Source of the DNA: JANDLT01 sp041743485
Lineage (GTDB): Bacteria > Acidobacteriota > Blastocatellia > Pyrinomonadales > Pyrinomonadaceae
Assembly: GCA_041743485.1 (NCBI GenBank)
Contig: JBGTMR010000136.1
Coordinates: forward strand, 1 to 15,274
DNA length: 15,274 bases
Direction: 5' to 3'
Part shown: in pieces, positions 7,474 through 14,762 of the stretch
Layout of the letters: every line of letters begins with the position of its first letter
Position numbering within the stretch: position 1 is the first letter of the stretch
Notes under the pieces: model-generated
The model's input: the letters and a program-made list of their open reading frames with translations, nothing else
What the model was told of the DNA's origin: nothing
Database searches by the model: none
Made by a program: the position numbers and the translations under genes

Positions 7474-9075
7474 ATGATGCTTAACGTCCGAGACACATTC
7501 AAATTTCGTTCGATCATCTTCGCGCTGTCAATTACGATGTGCTTTTCCACTCTCACGCCGATTAAAACTTTCGCCCAAAAAACCGCTCCCGCTCCGCGCC
7601 CTGTGAAACGGCAAGAGAGTCGCCGCCAGTGGTACGCGGACGGACGGCGCGCGGTCGTACAAGCTAAAAATTTGAGAACGCGAGTTAATCGGGCGCGTAA
7701 CGTCATCCTGTTTGTCGGTGACGGCATGGGCGTTGCGACCGTCACCGCCGCCCGCATTCTCGAAGGTCAACTGCGCGGCGAAAGCGGCGAAGAAAACCTC
7801 TTGAGCTTCGAGCGTCTGCCTTATGTCGCCCTGTCAAAGACGTACAGCGTCAATCAACAAACGCCCGATTCCGCTCCGACGATGACCGCGATTGTCACCG
7901 GAGTCAAAACCAAAGACGGCGTGATTTCGGTTGACCAAGACGTGATACCCGGCGACCACACGAGCGTCGAAGGCAACGAACTTCCTTCAATCCTGATGCT
8001 GGCAGAGCGCGCCGGACTTTCAACCGGAGTCGTCTCGACCGCACGCATCACACACGCCACGCCCGCCGCGACTTACGCGCATTCGCCCGAACGCGATTGG
8101 GAATCGGACAACAACTTATCCGTCGAAGCCCGCGCCGACGACTATCCCGACATCGCCCGTCAACTCATAGAGTTTCCTTACGGCAACGGTCTCGAAGTCG
8201 CGCTCGGCGGCGGGCGTACCAAGTTCTTGCCACGCGAGACGAACGACCCTGAATACAACGACCGCAAAGGCGAACGTCTCGATAAGCGCGACTTGACACG
8301 CGAGTGGCAAGCGAAACGCAGAGGCTCAAGTTACGTTTGGAATAAGAGTCAGTTCGATGCGATAGACCCGCGCCGCACGTCGCGCCTGCTCGGACTCTTT
8401 GAACCGTCGCACGTCAAATACGAACACGACCGCGCAAAAGATACGGCGGGTGAACCTTCGCTTTCCGAGATGACCGCGAAGGCGATTGACATGCTCGCGC
8501 GCAACCCGCGCGGCTACTTTTTAATGGTCGAAGGCGGGCGGATAGACCACGCGCATCACGACGGCAACGCTTACCGCGCCTTAACGGACACCATCGAATT
8601 CTCGAACGCCGTCAAGACCGCGCTCGGTAAAATCAACTTGCGCGATACGCTCGTTATCGTCACCGCCGACCACAGCCATGTCTTCTCCATCGGCGGCTAT
8701 CCGGCGCGCGGCAACGACATACTCGGACTCACGCGCGAGAACAACGCGCAGGGCGGAGCCGCCGGTCAGCCCGCGCGCGACCGCGAAGGCAGACCTTACA
8801 CGACGCTCGGTTATCTCAACGGACCCGGAGCGGCAACCAAAGACAAGCCGCGCCCCGACATCACCACGACCGACACCACCGCCCCCGACTATTTACAGGA
8901 AGCCCGCACGCCGCTTGCCAGCGAAACGCACGCGGGCGAAGACGTGGCGATTTACGCGGGCGGGGCGATGGCGCATCTCTTTCACGGCGTGCAGGAACAG
9001 AACTACATCTTCCACGTTATGCGCGATGCTCTTGGATTCCCGCGCCTTAGCCGAAGTCGGAGAAGAAGAAGATAA
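7474..9075 (+). CDS. phoA: Alkaline phosphatase (PhoA family), exported
   Basis: A 533-residue periplasmic or surface metalloenzyme that releases inorganic phosphate from phosphomonoesters. A signal peptide spans ~1-35 (hydrophobic FRSIIFALSITMCF, cleavage near TFAQ). Metal and catalytic motifs are in family order: VGDGMG (Asp83), PDSAPTMTAIVTG with nucleophile Ser133, VSTARITHATPAATYAH, FLMVEGGRIDHAHHDG, TADHSH, and SETHAGEDV near the end. It should bind two Zn and one Mg, from family knowledge. The C-terminus ends in an odd run of five Arg. I chose the ATG at 7474 because AAAGG lies 12 bases before it; 7477 is equally possible, and 7438 lies right at the end of a terminator with no ribosome site. 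No Pho box was identified. Confidence 0.93.
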   Translation: MMLNVRDTFKFRSIIFALSITMCFSTLTPIKTFAQKTAPAPRPVKRQESRRQWYADGRRAVVQAKNLRTRVNRARNVILFVGDGMGVATVTAARILEGQLRGESGEENLLSFERLPYVALSKTYSVNQQTPDSAPTMTAIVTGVKTKDGVISVDQDVIPGDHTSVEGNELPSILMLAERAGLSTGVVSTARITHATPAATYAHSPERDWESDNNLSVEARADDYPDIARQLIEFPYGNGLEVALGGGRTKFLPRETNDPEYNDRKGERLDKRDLTREWQAKRRGSSYVWNKSQFDAIDPRRTSRLLGLFEPSHVKYEHDRAKDTAGEPSLSEMTAKAIDMLARNPRGYFLMVEGGRIDHAHHDGNAYRALTDTIEFSNAVKTALGKINLRDTLVIVTADHSHVFSIGGYPARGNDILGLTRENNAQGGAAGQPARDREGRPYTTLGYLNGPGAATKDKPRPDITTTDTTAPDYLQEARTPLASETHAGEDVAIYAGGAMAHLFHGVQEQNYIFHVMRDALGFPRLSRSRRRRR

Positions 9076-9235
9076 AACGGCAATCGCCCGCGAAGTGATG
9101 TCGCTCAGGCAGAGTTGATGTAACATGAAGTTATCCGCGAATGGAATAAATCGCCTCGCGCGGGGCATCTTAATTACAAGCATTTAAGTCCTCGTCATCT
9201 TTCTTCCACGCATTAAAAATCAGGAGATTTCCCCG

Positions 9236-9958
9236 ATGGCTAAACGATTAGAGTACAAGCACGCGCTCGCAATCAGGTGGCTGCACTGGATAAACTTTCC
9301 GCTGCTCGCTTTGATGATTTGGAGCGGGCTGTTGATTTACTGGTCGAACTCCGTGTATGGCATCAGGCTGTTCGGCTATGAGTTGTTTCACTTTTTCCCG
9401 CAAGGTTTTTTTGAAACGCTCGGCGTTCCGTTTCGTCTCGCGGAAGGCATGGCACTTCATTTCTTCTTCATGTGGCTGTTCCTTATCAACGGGATTTTGT
9501 ACGTCGCTTATACAGTCATCTCCGGCGAATGGCGCGCCCTTGTTCCGGTTAAAGGAAGCTTCCGGCGCGCGTTGCAGGTCACGCTTTATGATTTATATTT
9601 AAGCAAAAAACATCCGCCGCAGGGCAAGTATAACGACGCGCAGCGCATCGCTTATACGGGCGTCATCGTGATGGGCGCGGGTTCGATTCTGACCGGCTTG
9701 GCGATTTATAAGCCGGTCAGTTTCGCGTGGCTGACATGGCTGCTCGGCGGTTACGAGTGGGCGCGTTGGGAACATTTCTGGTTGACGATTTTGTATGTTC
9801 TGTTTTTCTTAACGCATGTCGCGCAAGTCGCACGCGCCGGATGGAACAATTTCCGCTCGATGATTACCGGCTATGAACTCGTCAAAGTTGATTCGACGCC
9901 AATCGAAAACACGATGCCGGAAACCATGTCGCCGGAAACCGGAGGTGTCCGCTCATGA
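9236..9958 (+). CDS. b-type cytochrome membrane subunit (cytochrome b561 / hydrogenase cytochrome-b fold)
   Basis: A 240-residue integral membrane protein with four to five hydrophobic segments (~14-36, 73-95, 140-158, 178-198). It should bind two b hemes and pass electrons between the quinone pool and its partner. Likely heme ligands are His17 (RWLHW), His75 (ALHFFF), His180 (WEHFW) and His194 (LTHVAQV), the spacing expected of di-heme cytochrome b561-type subunits. The Ni/Fe-hydrogenase cytochrome-b family is a close alternative. AGGAG precedes the ATG at 9236. Its TGA overlaps the ATG of the molybdoenzyme gene, so the two are surely co-translated and probably form one membrane redox complex, as MsrQ/MsrP or YedZ/YedY do with a different membrane subunit. 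Confidence 0.88.
   Translation: MAKRLEYKHALAIRWLHWINFPLLALMIWSGLLIYWSNSVYGIRLFGYELFHFFPQGFFETLGVPFRLAEGMALHFFFMWLFLINGILYVAYTVISGEWRALVPVKGSFRRALQVTLYDLYLSKKHPPQGKYNDAQRIAYTGVIVMGAGSILTGLAIYKPVSFAWLTWLLGGYEWARWEHFWLTILYVLFFLTHVAQVARAGWNNFRSMITGYELVKVDSTPIENTMPETMSPETGGVRS
9941..9947 (+). promoter_or_regulatory. Strong ribosome-binding site deciding the molybdoenzyme start
   Basis: GGAGGTG lies 7 bases before the ATG at 9955, inside the end of the cytochrome gene. It is one of the best Shine-Dalgarno matches in the window and argues that the long N-terminal extension of the next protein is really translated. Confidence 0.75.
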
Positions 9959-11199
9959 ACGAAGAATCCAAGATAATTGACGAACGCGGGACGCCTGAAT
10001 CAATCGAAGCGGGCGAGATTGAAACGACGGCAAACACAAATTCAATCGAAGCAGACGCGCCGCAATCAACCGCGACGCAAACAACTCCAACGAATGTAGC
10101 CGCGACCGAAGCGACCGCGACACAGCATGACGAAGAACAGACGGCGGAACACAATGCGAGTCACACACCGCAAACGGAAAGCATCGCCCCGCAAGCGGAC
10201 AAAGAGAACAGTGCTTTTATCACGGGTGAAGCGCGTCGCCTCTCGCCCGTGATGGCGGATGATGCGGCTAAACGCGCGATGGGCGAGCGTTCGCGGCGCA
10301 CGTTTATCATCGGCGGCATCGCGGCTCTCGGTGCTTACGGCGGTTGGCGTTGGCTGCACGCGCGACCCGACGCCAATGGTATCCCGTCACCCCTGCGTGC
10401 CTCGCATGAATTTAATCGCCGCCTATCGGAAGCTTATTTCAGTTCGTCGCGCCTCGCCCCCGAATTTCCGCGCGCACAGGCACGCGAACCGCGCATCAAC
10501 GGCGGCGAAGGTATGAGCGAAGGCTTTAACGCGGAAGCGTGGCGGCTGCAAGTCGTCGGCGTGCGAGACGCGCGTTCGTTCCCGCAGTACACCGATGACA
10601 TCGCGTACATGACGGCGATGGACAACGAGAACTCCGGCGACGATTCGAGCGGGCGACACGAAAACCCGGATGCGAAATCCGCGCCGGACGAGCGCACATC
10701 GAACATGATGGAAACACGCGCCGCGCCTAAAACGAACGAGTCCGGTTTGCTTTTGACCCTTGACGACATCAAGCGTTTGCCGCGTGTCGAGATGACGACC
10801 GAACTCAAGTGCATTGAGGGTTGGAGCGTGATTGTTAATTGGGCTGGAGCGCGCTTCTCCGACTTCGCCAAAACTTTTCAACCGCCGACGCGCGACGGTT
10901 CGGCGTCCGATGTTATGAGCCGCGCCGAAGACCTCGTGCGCTATGTGTCGCTCGTCACACCCGACGGCGGTTACTACGTCGGCATGGACATGGCGAGTGC
11001 TTTGCATCCGCAAACTCTGCTCTGTTACGAGATGAACGGCGAACCGCTCAACATGCCGCACGGCGCGCCGCTTCGTCTCGTCACTCCGGTCAAGTACGGC
11101 ATCAAGCACATCAAGCGCATCGGGCGCATCGAGTTCACCGACGCCCGCCCCGCCGATTTCTGGGCGGAGCGCGGCTATGATTGGTATTCGGGACATTAA
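9955..11199 (+). CDS. Tat-exported molybdopterin oxidoreductase (sulfite oxidase fold) with long N-terminal extension
   Basis: A 414-residue enzyme of the sulfite-oxidase/MsrP (YedY) superfamily. Residues 1-~108 are acidic, Thr/Glu/Ala-rich and low in complexity. Then comes a twin-arginine motif SRRTFII (Arg114/Arg115) with a hydrophobic stretch (117-130). The catalytic domain holds LTLDDIKRLP, then TTELKCIEGWSV with Cys286 as the expected molybdenum ligand, DMASALHPQTLLCYEMNGEP, and the family-typical end GAPLRLVTPVKYGIKHIKRI...FWAERGYDWYSGH. Residues ~221-264 are a polar, Asn/Asp/Glu-rich insertion just before the Mo-ligand motif. The start is fixed by GGAGGTG at 9941 and an ATGA overlap with the cytochrome gene. 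Substrate unknown: sulfite, methionine sulfoxide or another S/N-oxide are all possible. Confidence 0.88.
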   Translation: MNEESKIIDERGTPESIEAGEIETTANTNSIEADAPQSTATQTTPTNVAATEATATQHDEEQTAEHNASHTPQTESIAPQADKENSAFITGEARRLSPVMADDAAKRAMGERSRRTFIIGGIAALGAYGGWRWLHARPDANGIPSPLRASHEFNRRLSEAYFSSSRLAPEFPRAQAREPRINGGEGMSEGFNAEAWRLQVVGVRDARSFPQYTDDIAYMTAMDNENSGDDSSGRHENPDAKSAPDERTSNMMETRAAPKTNESGLLLTLDDIKRLPRVEMTTELKCIEGWSVIVNWAGARFSDFAKTFQPPTRDGSASDVMSRAEDLVRYVSLVTPDGGYYVGMDMASALHPQTLLCYEMNGEPLNMPHGAPLRLVTPVKYGIKHIKRIGRIEFTDARPADFWAERGYDWYSGH

Positions 11200-11255
11200 A
11201 CGCAAAGACTTTTATTCAATCGAATGCGATAACGTGATACATGGTTCAGGCGTGT

Positions 11256-11549
11256 TTAGTTTGCTACCGCCACCGCCAACCGCAAGCCTAGAGTATGCAG
11301 CAGGGCGTTAAGACTTTTAAGCTCCGGGTTGCCCTGCTCGGATAAAATCCGGTAGGTGCTTTCGCGCTTCAATCCCGCGCCATTAGCGACTTTGGCGATG
11401 CCATGCACTTCCGCCACATCACGAAGCGCAAGTAAAAACACGCGCGGGTCGCCGTCTTCCAAAGCGGCATCCAAATACCCGGCGGCATATTCCGGGTCGG
11501 CGAGGCGTTCGTGCAAAGATTCTTTGTACTTCACAGACGGTTTGCCCAT
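11256..11549 (-). CDS. Antitoxin, HigA-like (COG3636 / HI1420-type addiction module antidote)
   Basis: A 97-residue DNA-binding protein. The N-terminal part contains the family-typical LADPEYAAGYLDAALEDGDPRVFLLALRDVAEVHG. A helix-turn-helix follows with GIAKVANGAGLKRESTYRILSEQGNPELKSLNALLHTLGLRL. In the family it binds and neutralises the paired RelE-fold toxin and represses the operon. Gene order is toxin first, antitoxin second, as usual for this type. GAGAGG lies 8 bases before the ATG at 11549; another ATG at 11555 overlaps the toxin stop but sits only 2 bases from that site. The downstream 56 bp to the molybdoenzyme gene (convergent) has no clear terminator. Confidence 0.9.
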   Translation of the reverse strand: MGKPSVKYKESLHERLADPEYAAGYLDAALEDGDPRVFLLALRDVAEVHGIAKVANGAGLKRESTYRILSEQGNPELKSLNALLHTLGLRLAVAVAN

Positions 11550-11551
11550 AT

Positions 11552-11905
11552 TCATTTCCTCTCAATCTCTTTCGCTTTACGCGCTTGGTAATCAGCCCAA
11601 TATGTTTTCGCTAACTTCGCGTCTTTCTTTTGCGTGCTTTTGTCGCCGCCGCAAAGCAGCAAAATCAAAGTTTGTCCCGCGTTCGCAAAATAGATTCGAT
11701 AGCCCGCCCCGAAATCAATTCTGAATTCATGTACTCCTTCGCCGATTGTATTCACATCCCCCATCAAGCCTATTCTGATGCGAGCGATGCGGGCGTCAAT
11801 AACCTGTCGGGTCTTGGGCGATACGATGCCTTCCAACCACACGTTAAACGGCACTTTGCCATCTTCGGCGACATAAATTTCAATCTCTTTCGGATAAATC
11901 GTCAC
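11552..11905 (-). CDS. Toxin, RelE/HigB superfamily (phage-derived Gp49-like killer protein)
   Basis: A 117-residue small basic protein matching the addiction-module killer family (TIGR02683-like). Seen: the N-terminal VPFNVWLEG and VIDARIARIRIGLMGD helices, the core GVHEFRIDFGAGYRIYF strand pair, and LILLLCGGDKSTQKKDAKLAKTYW near the end. Members usually act as ribosome-associated mRNA interferases, a family statement not testable here. The first codon is GTG at 11905, with no ribosome site before it and a consensus -10 (TATAAT, 11925-11920 on the minus strand) only 14 bp upstream, so the message may be leaderless or nearly so. Its stop overlaps an antitoxin-frame ATG, showing a tightly coupled operon. 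Confidence 0.9.
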   Translation of the reverse strand: MTIYPKEIEIYVAEDGKVPFNVWLEGIVSPKTRQVIDARIARIRIGLMGDVNTIGEGVHEFRIDFGAGYRIYFANAGQTLILLLCGGDKSTQKKDAKLAKTYWADYQARKAKEIERK

Positions 11906-11919
11906 GCGGAGTATTGTGA

Positions 11920-11925
11920 ATTATA
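11920..11925 (-). promoter_or_regulatory. Consensus -10 element of the toxin-antitoxin operon
   Basis: TATAAT on the minus strand. The best -35 at correct spacing is poor (TTGGTT, 16 bp upstream), while TTGACC is only 11 bp upstream. Transcription would start near 11913, leaving 7-8 nt before the GTG. Confidence 0.45.
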
Positions 11926-12013
11926 AGTTACTGACGGGTCAAACCAATTCAACTGCCGTTGACGATTCATCTTTGTAACCAAAACTTAAAACCACACAGA
12001 CCACAATATGTTT

Positions 12014-12019
12014 TATAAT
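12014..12019 (+). promoter_or_regulatory. Consensus -10 element of the HNH operon
   Basis: A perfect TATAAT lies 28 bp before the ATG at 12042; no good -35 was found at 16-18 bp. The predicted start (~12026) would leave a leader of about 15 nt that begins almost at the ribosome site CAGGAG (12027-12032). Confidence 0.4.
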
Positions 12020-12041
12020 CTGCGTTCAGGAGACACAATGT

Positions 12042-12596
12042 ATGGTTCTTTCACGCAGGGTCTTACTCTTGAACGCTTCTTATGAAGCACTCGGCACGGT
12101 GGATGTTCCGCGCGCGGTGCGGCTTGTGTATAAGCGCACGGCGGAAACCGTTGTGCGCGACGGCACGCGCGTTTTGCGTTCACAGCATTTCACGTTTGAA
12201 GTTCCGAGCATAATTCGCCTTGTCGAATACATAGACGTGCGCCGCCGTCGTCGTGGGCAGGCGGGCAAACAGCGTCAACGTATTTTGATGCGCGACCGTA
12301 TGCGTTGCCAGTATTGCGGCGTGCGCGGAACGCTTTTCGACTTGACGCTCGACCACATCATGCCGCGTTCGCGCGGCGGGCGCACCGAAGCCGAAAACTT
12401 ATGCGCGGCATGTATCGCGTGCAATCAACGCAAAGGCGACCGCACGCCGGACGAAGCCCGTATGCCGCTTCTCGCTTCGCCGTCCGCTCTGCGATACGGT
12501 TTAGACCGCGCCGTGCTTCACCACTTCGCCCTCACGCGCCCCGAATGGCGTCCGTATCTTTTCCTTGACTCCGACGCCGAAATTAACGTCGCGTGA
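12042..12596 (+). CDS. HNH endonuclease family protein
   Basis: A 184-residue protein with an N-terminal segment (VLLLNASYEALGTVDVPRAVRLVY) shared by a widespread family of small HNH proteins, then a basic linker (VRRRRRGQAGKQRQR). The zinc-binding HNH nuclease domain at ~86-142 shows CQYCG (Cys89, Cys92), LDHIMPRSRGG (Asp104-His105), NLCAACIACNQRKGDRT (Cys124, Cys127, Asn128) and a family-typical EARMPL. The metal-dependent nuclease fold is clear, but the biological target of this family is not established. CAGGAG lies 9 bases before the ATG at 12042; an ATG at 12038 is out of frame. Its stop overlaps the next gene's GTG by 4 bp, so they form an operon. Confidence 0.92.
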   Translation: MVLSRRVLLLNASYEALGTVDVPRAVRLVYKRTAETVVRDGTRVLRSQHFTFEVPSIIRLVEYIDVRRRRRGQAGKQRQRILMRDRMRCQYCGVRGTLFDLTLDHIMPRSRGGRTEAENLCAACIACNQRKGDRTPDEARMPLLASPSALRYGLDRAVLHHFALTRPEWRPYLFLDSDAEINVA

Positions 12597-13405
12597 GTGA
12601 ATCTCAAAACGCATCATCACCGCGACGATGCGCCCTCGCGGTGATGATGAAAGTTCCGCGCGCGGGTGCGGTCAAGACGCGACTCGTACCGCCGCTCACA
12701 CACACGGAAGCGGCGGATTTGAGTCTCTGTTTTCTGCGCGATTTAACCGCGAACATCAATCGAGTTTGTCAGGCTTTCACATCGCACGAACAATCAAAAA
12801 ACACAACCGACATCACAACTAATGTCGTAACCAACGTCATGGTTGAAGGCGTCGCGGTCTATACGCCGGACGATGCCCGCGCGTCGCTCGCTGAATGGCT
12901 GCCCGCGACTTTTCATCATCTGCCGCAACGCGGCGAGACGCTTGACGCGCGATTGATAAACGCCGCCGAAGATTTGTTTCATCAAGGCTTTTCCGCCGTG
13001 TGTCTCATCGGCGGCGACAGCCCGACCTTGCCCGCCGCGTATCTCACGCAAGCCGTCACACGCTTGATGTTTTCAGATGAGCGGCGCGTCGTCATCGGCG
13101 CGGCGGAAGACGGCGGCTACTACCTCATCGGATTCACAGAGACGCATCATCATCTTTTTTCCGACATCGAATGGAGTACCGCGCGCGTTCTCACACAGAC
13201 GCTTGAACGCGCCGCCGACATAGCTTTGGAAGTTGAATTGTTGCCCGCGTGGTACGACGTGGACGATGCCGCATCACTCTCTCGTTTAATGAGCGAACTG
13301 TTTGCCGCACGCAGAAGTGAAAGCGAAATCATCGGCTATGAAGCCGCGCACACGCGAAGATTTTTAACACGGCTGGCACGTCATTTAAGACTCGCATCGC
13401 TTTAA
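12593..13405 (+). CDS. GT-A-fold transferase, DUF2064 / TIGR04282-like
   Basis: A 270-residue cytosolic protein of the family often called rSAM/selenodomain-associated transferase 1 or DUF2064 glycosyltransferase-like. Motifs: MMKVPRAGAVKTRLVPPLT (nucleotide-binding loop, residues 18-36), VCLIGGDSPTLPAAYL with GDSP at 141-144, AEDGGYYLIGF (171-181) and PAWYDVDDAASL near 218. These fit a nucleotide-sugar or nucleotidyl transferase fold; the substrate is not known. Compared with the family there is extra sequence at ~60-85 (SHEQSKNTTDITTNVVTNV), Thr/Asn-rich. The GTG start at 12593 overlaps the HNH stop as GTGA. No radical-SAM or selenium-domain partner lies nearby, although the family name derives from such neighbours. 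Confidence 0.85.
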   Translation: MSESQNASSPRRCALAVMMKVPRAGAVKTRLVPPLTHTEAADLSLCFLRDLTANINRVCQAFTSHEQSKNTTDITTNVVTNVMVEGVAVYTPDDARASLAEWLPATFHHLPQRGETLDARLINAAEDLFHQGFSAVCLIGGDSPTLPAAYLTQAVTRLMFSDERRVVIGAAEDGGYYLIGFTETHHHLFSDIEWSTARVLTQTLERAADIALEVELLPAWYDVDDAASLSRLMSELFAARRSESEIIGYEAAHTRRFLTRLARHLRLASL

Positions 13406-13425
13406 TGTGAGGAGTGACGCAAGAC

Positions 13426-13577
13426 TTCATTAGCCCCCGTCAGGGCAATGGCATTAAGTTAAGGGATTGAAGATTTCAAATTTCAAATTTGAGATTCCCA
13501 AACTGCTTGGTTTTACGCCCTCGCTCGCCTAACCCAACCGGCTTAACTTAATGCCATTGCCCTAACGGGGCTTGAAC
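13426..13577. repeat. Long inverted repeat, MITE- or REP-like intergenic element
   Basis: A 22-bp perfect inverted repeat (13442-13463 with 13542-13563) extends outwards imperfectly through AGCCCC-type ends to a total of roughly 33 bp per arm. The 78-bp interior holds an AT-rich patch of three ATTTCAA-like units (~13470-13490) and no open reading frame. There is no T-run, and no clear target-site duplication was identified. Confidence 0.7.
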
Positions 13578-13594
13578 ATTTATGAAACACACGA

Positions 13595-13641
13595 CCCACG
13601 GCTCACGCCGTGGGCTATGATTATATCGCCTCTTACGAGGC
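13595..13641. repeat. Two short hairpins of a REP-like intergenic repeat
   Basis: Hairpin one is CCCACGGC/GCCGTGGG with a 4-nt loop (13595-13614). Hairpin two is GCCTC/GAGGC with a 4-nt loop (13628-13641). From memory, the wording of this stretch resembles repeats scattered in several environmental bacterial genomes, so it is likely a multi-copy intergenic element. No transposase is nearby. Confidence 0.55.
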
Positions 13642-13643
13642 TG

Positions 13644-13678
13644 AAAACCTTATAGCGAACTGACGTTGCTTTAAGGTT
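13644..13678 (-). terminator. Candidate terminator of the PEGA/TPR gene
   Basis: On the minus strand AACCTT...AAGGTT closes an interrupted stem (inner AGCAAC/GTTcGCT with a bulge), followed by a short TTTT. It overlaps the stop codon at 13671-13673. The stem is weak and the T-run short. Confidence 0.45.
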
Positions 13679-14714
13679 GAAGCACGCTTTCGCCGTTTGC
13701 CTGACGGCGGAGTTGTTCGATAACGGAGGCAATCGCGGGGGCGAGGCGTCCGTTGGGTGCGAGTTGAAGATACTTTTCGTAGGCGGCGACGGCTTCTTTG
13801 AATTGTTCGGCTTGCTCATGCGCCGAGCCGAGAAGTTGATACAGCACGGGTTCGGTGTCGTTCAGTTGAGCGACCGCCTTTTTGAAAGCGACGACGGCTT
13901 GCGCGTGGTCGCCGCGTTCTTCGTGGATTCTGCCGAGTCCGGTGAAGGCTTCGGGTTGGACGCCGCGCCCTTCGCGTATCGCGCGGTTGAACGCGGCAAT
14001 CGCGCCTTCGGTATCATTTTGGGAAAGCAGTACGCGCCCTTCGACGGCAGAGGCTTCGGGGTTGTTGGGACGCGCACGGCGCGCCGCATCAACCTGTTCG
14101 AGCGCACCCGCATAGTCGGCGGTGTCGGCAAGCGTGCGGGCTAAACCGATGTGCGCGGCGAATAGAATCGCGGGACGCGGGCGCAGGGAAATTGCGCGAC
14201 GGTAATTTTCAATCGCCGTTTGGACGCCCGGCGTGTCACCTTTTTCGCGTCCGGCTTCGGCTTGTTGAAACGCGAGTTCGGCGGCGTCTGTGGTCGGCGT
14301 GAGACGCACGGTTAAGGCGAGATTCGGGGTGATGACGACGGACTGCGTGTGTTCGGCAAATCCTGCGGCGCGGGCGCGAAGTGTGTGGCGTCCGGCGGGG
14401 GCTTTCGGGATGAGGAGCGTGCCGGAAGCGTCGGTCGTGCCGTAGCGTATGTCGTCAATCCAAACGACGGTCGCGGGTTCGGTGCGAATCGTAATCGAGC
14501 GCGTCGCGGTTGACGTTTGGGTTGATGTTGTTGACGGAGTGCGCGGTGAGGCGGCGCGTGTGCGGCGTTGCGCGGTCGAGACGGAAGATAAGGATGCGAT
14601 GAGGCACGCGACGGCGCACAAGCATCGCAACGTGCCGCGCGGTGTGCGTGTGCGCTGTGCGATAAGAAATGCAGACGCGCTTATAGTGTGTTGAGGAAAG
14701 ATTTTAATGTTCAT
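13671..14714 (-). CDS. Exported PEGA-domain and tetratricopeptide-repeat protein
   Basis: A 347-residue protein with an N-terminal hydrophobic segment (GTLRCLCAVACLIASLSS) that looks like a signal peptide, cleaved near STAQ, then a Ser/Thr-rich linker. A PEGA domain follows (SITIRTEPATVVWIDDIRYGTTDASG...PAGRHTLRARAAGF). The C-terminal ~210 residues are TPR helices (e.g. AIENYRRAISLRP, ALEQVDAARRARPNNPEA, AIAAFNRAIREG, AVVAFKKAVAQ, AVAAYEKYLQLAPN). It is probably a periplasmic or surface scaffold; the partner is unknown. I chose the ATG at 14714 because AGGAG lies 8 bases before it. In-frame ATGs at 14741, 14756 and 14762 give up to 363 residues, and the 14741/14714 starts arise from a 27-bp tandem duplication. 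Confidence 0.85.
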   Translation of the reverse strand: MNIKIFPQHTISASAFLIAQRTRTPRGTLRCLCAVACLIASLSSVSTAQRRTRAASPRTPSTTSTQTSTATRSITIRTEPATVVWIDDIRYGTTDASGTLLIPKAPAGRHTLRARAAGFAEHTQSVVITPNLALTVRLTPTTDAAELAFQQAEAGREKGDTPGVQTAIENYRRAISLRPRPAILFAAHIGLARTLADTADYAGALEQVDAARRARPNNPEASAVEGRVLLSQNDTEGAIAAFNRAIREGRGVQPEAFTGLGRIHEERGDHAQAVVAFKKAVAQLNDTEPVLYQLLGSAHEQAEQFKEAVAAYEKYLQLAPNGRLAPAIASVIEQLRRQANGESVLQP

Positions 14715-14747
14715 CTTCTCGTCTCCTAATTTAATGTTCATCTTCTC
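14703..14747. repeat. Tandem duplication around the PEGA/TPR start
   Basis: An 18-bp identical segment occurs at 14703-14720 and again at 14730-14747, period 27 bp. Read in the minus-strand frame it gives EKMNIK twice, nine codons apart, thus duplicating the start-codon context. Only the inner ATG (14714) has AGGAG in front. Confidence 0.8.
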
Positions 14748-14762
14748 ATTTCTCATTATCAT

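Noticed and set aside
10423..11205. 260-codon minus-strand open frame opposite the molybdoenzyme
   Set aside because: His/Arg/Val-rich translation without domains; the plus-strand enzyme has its motifs throughout this interval.
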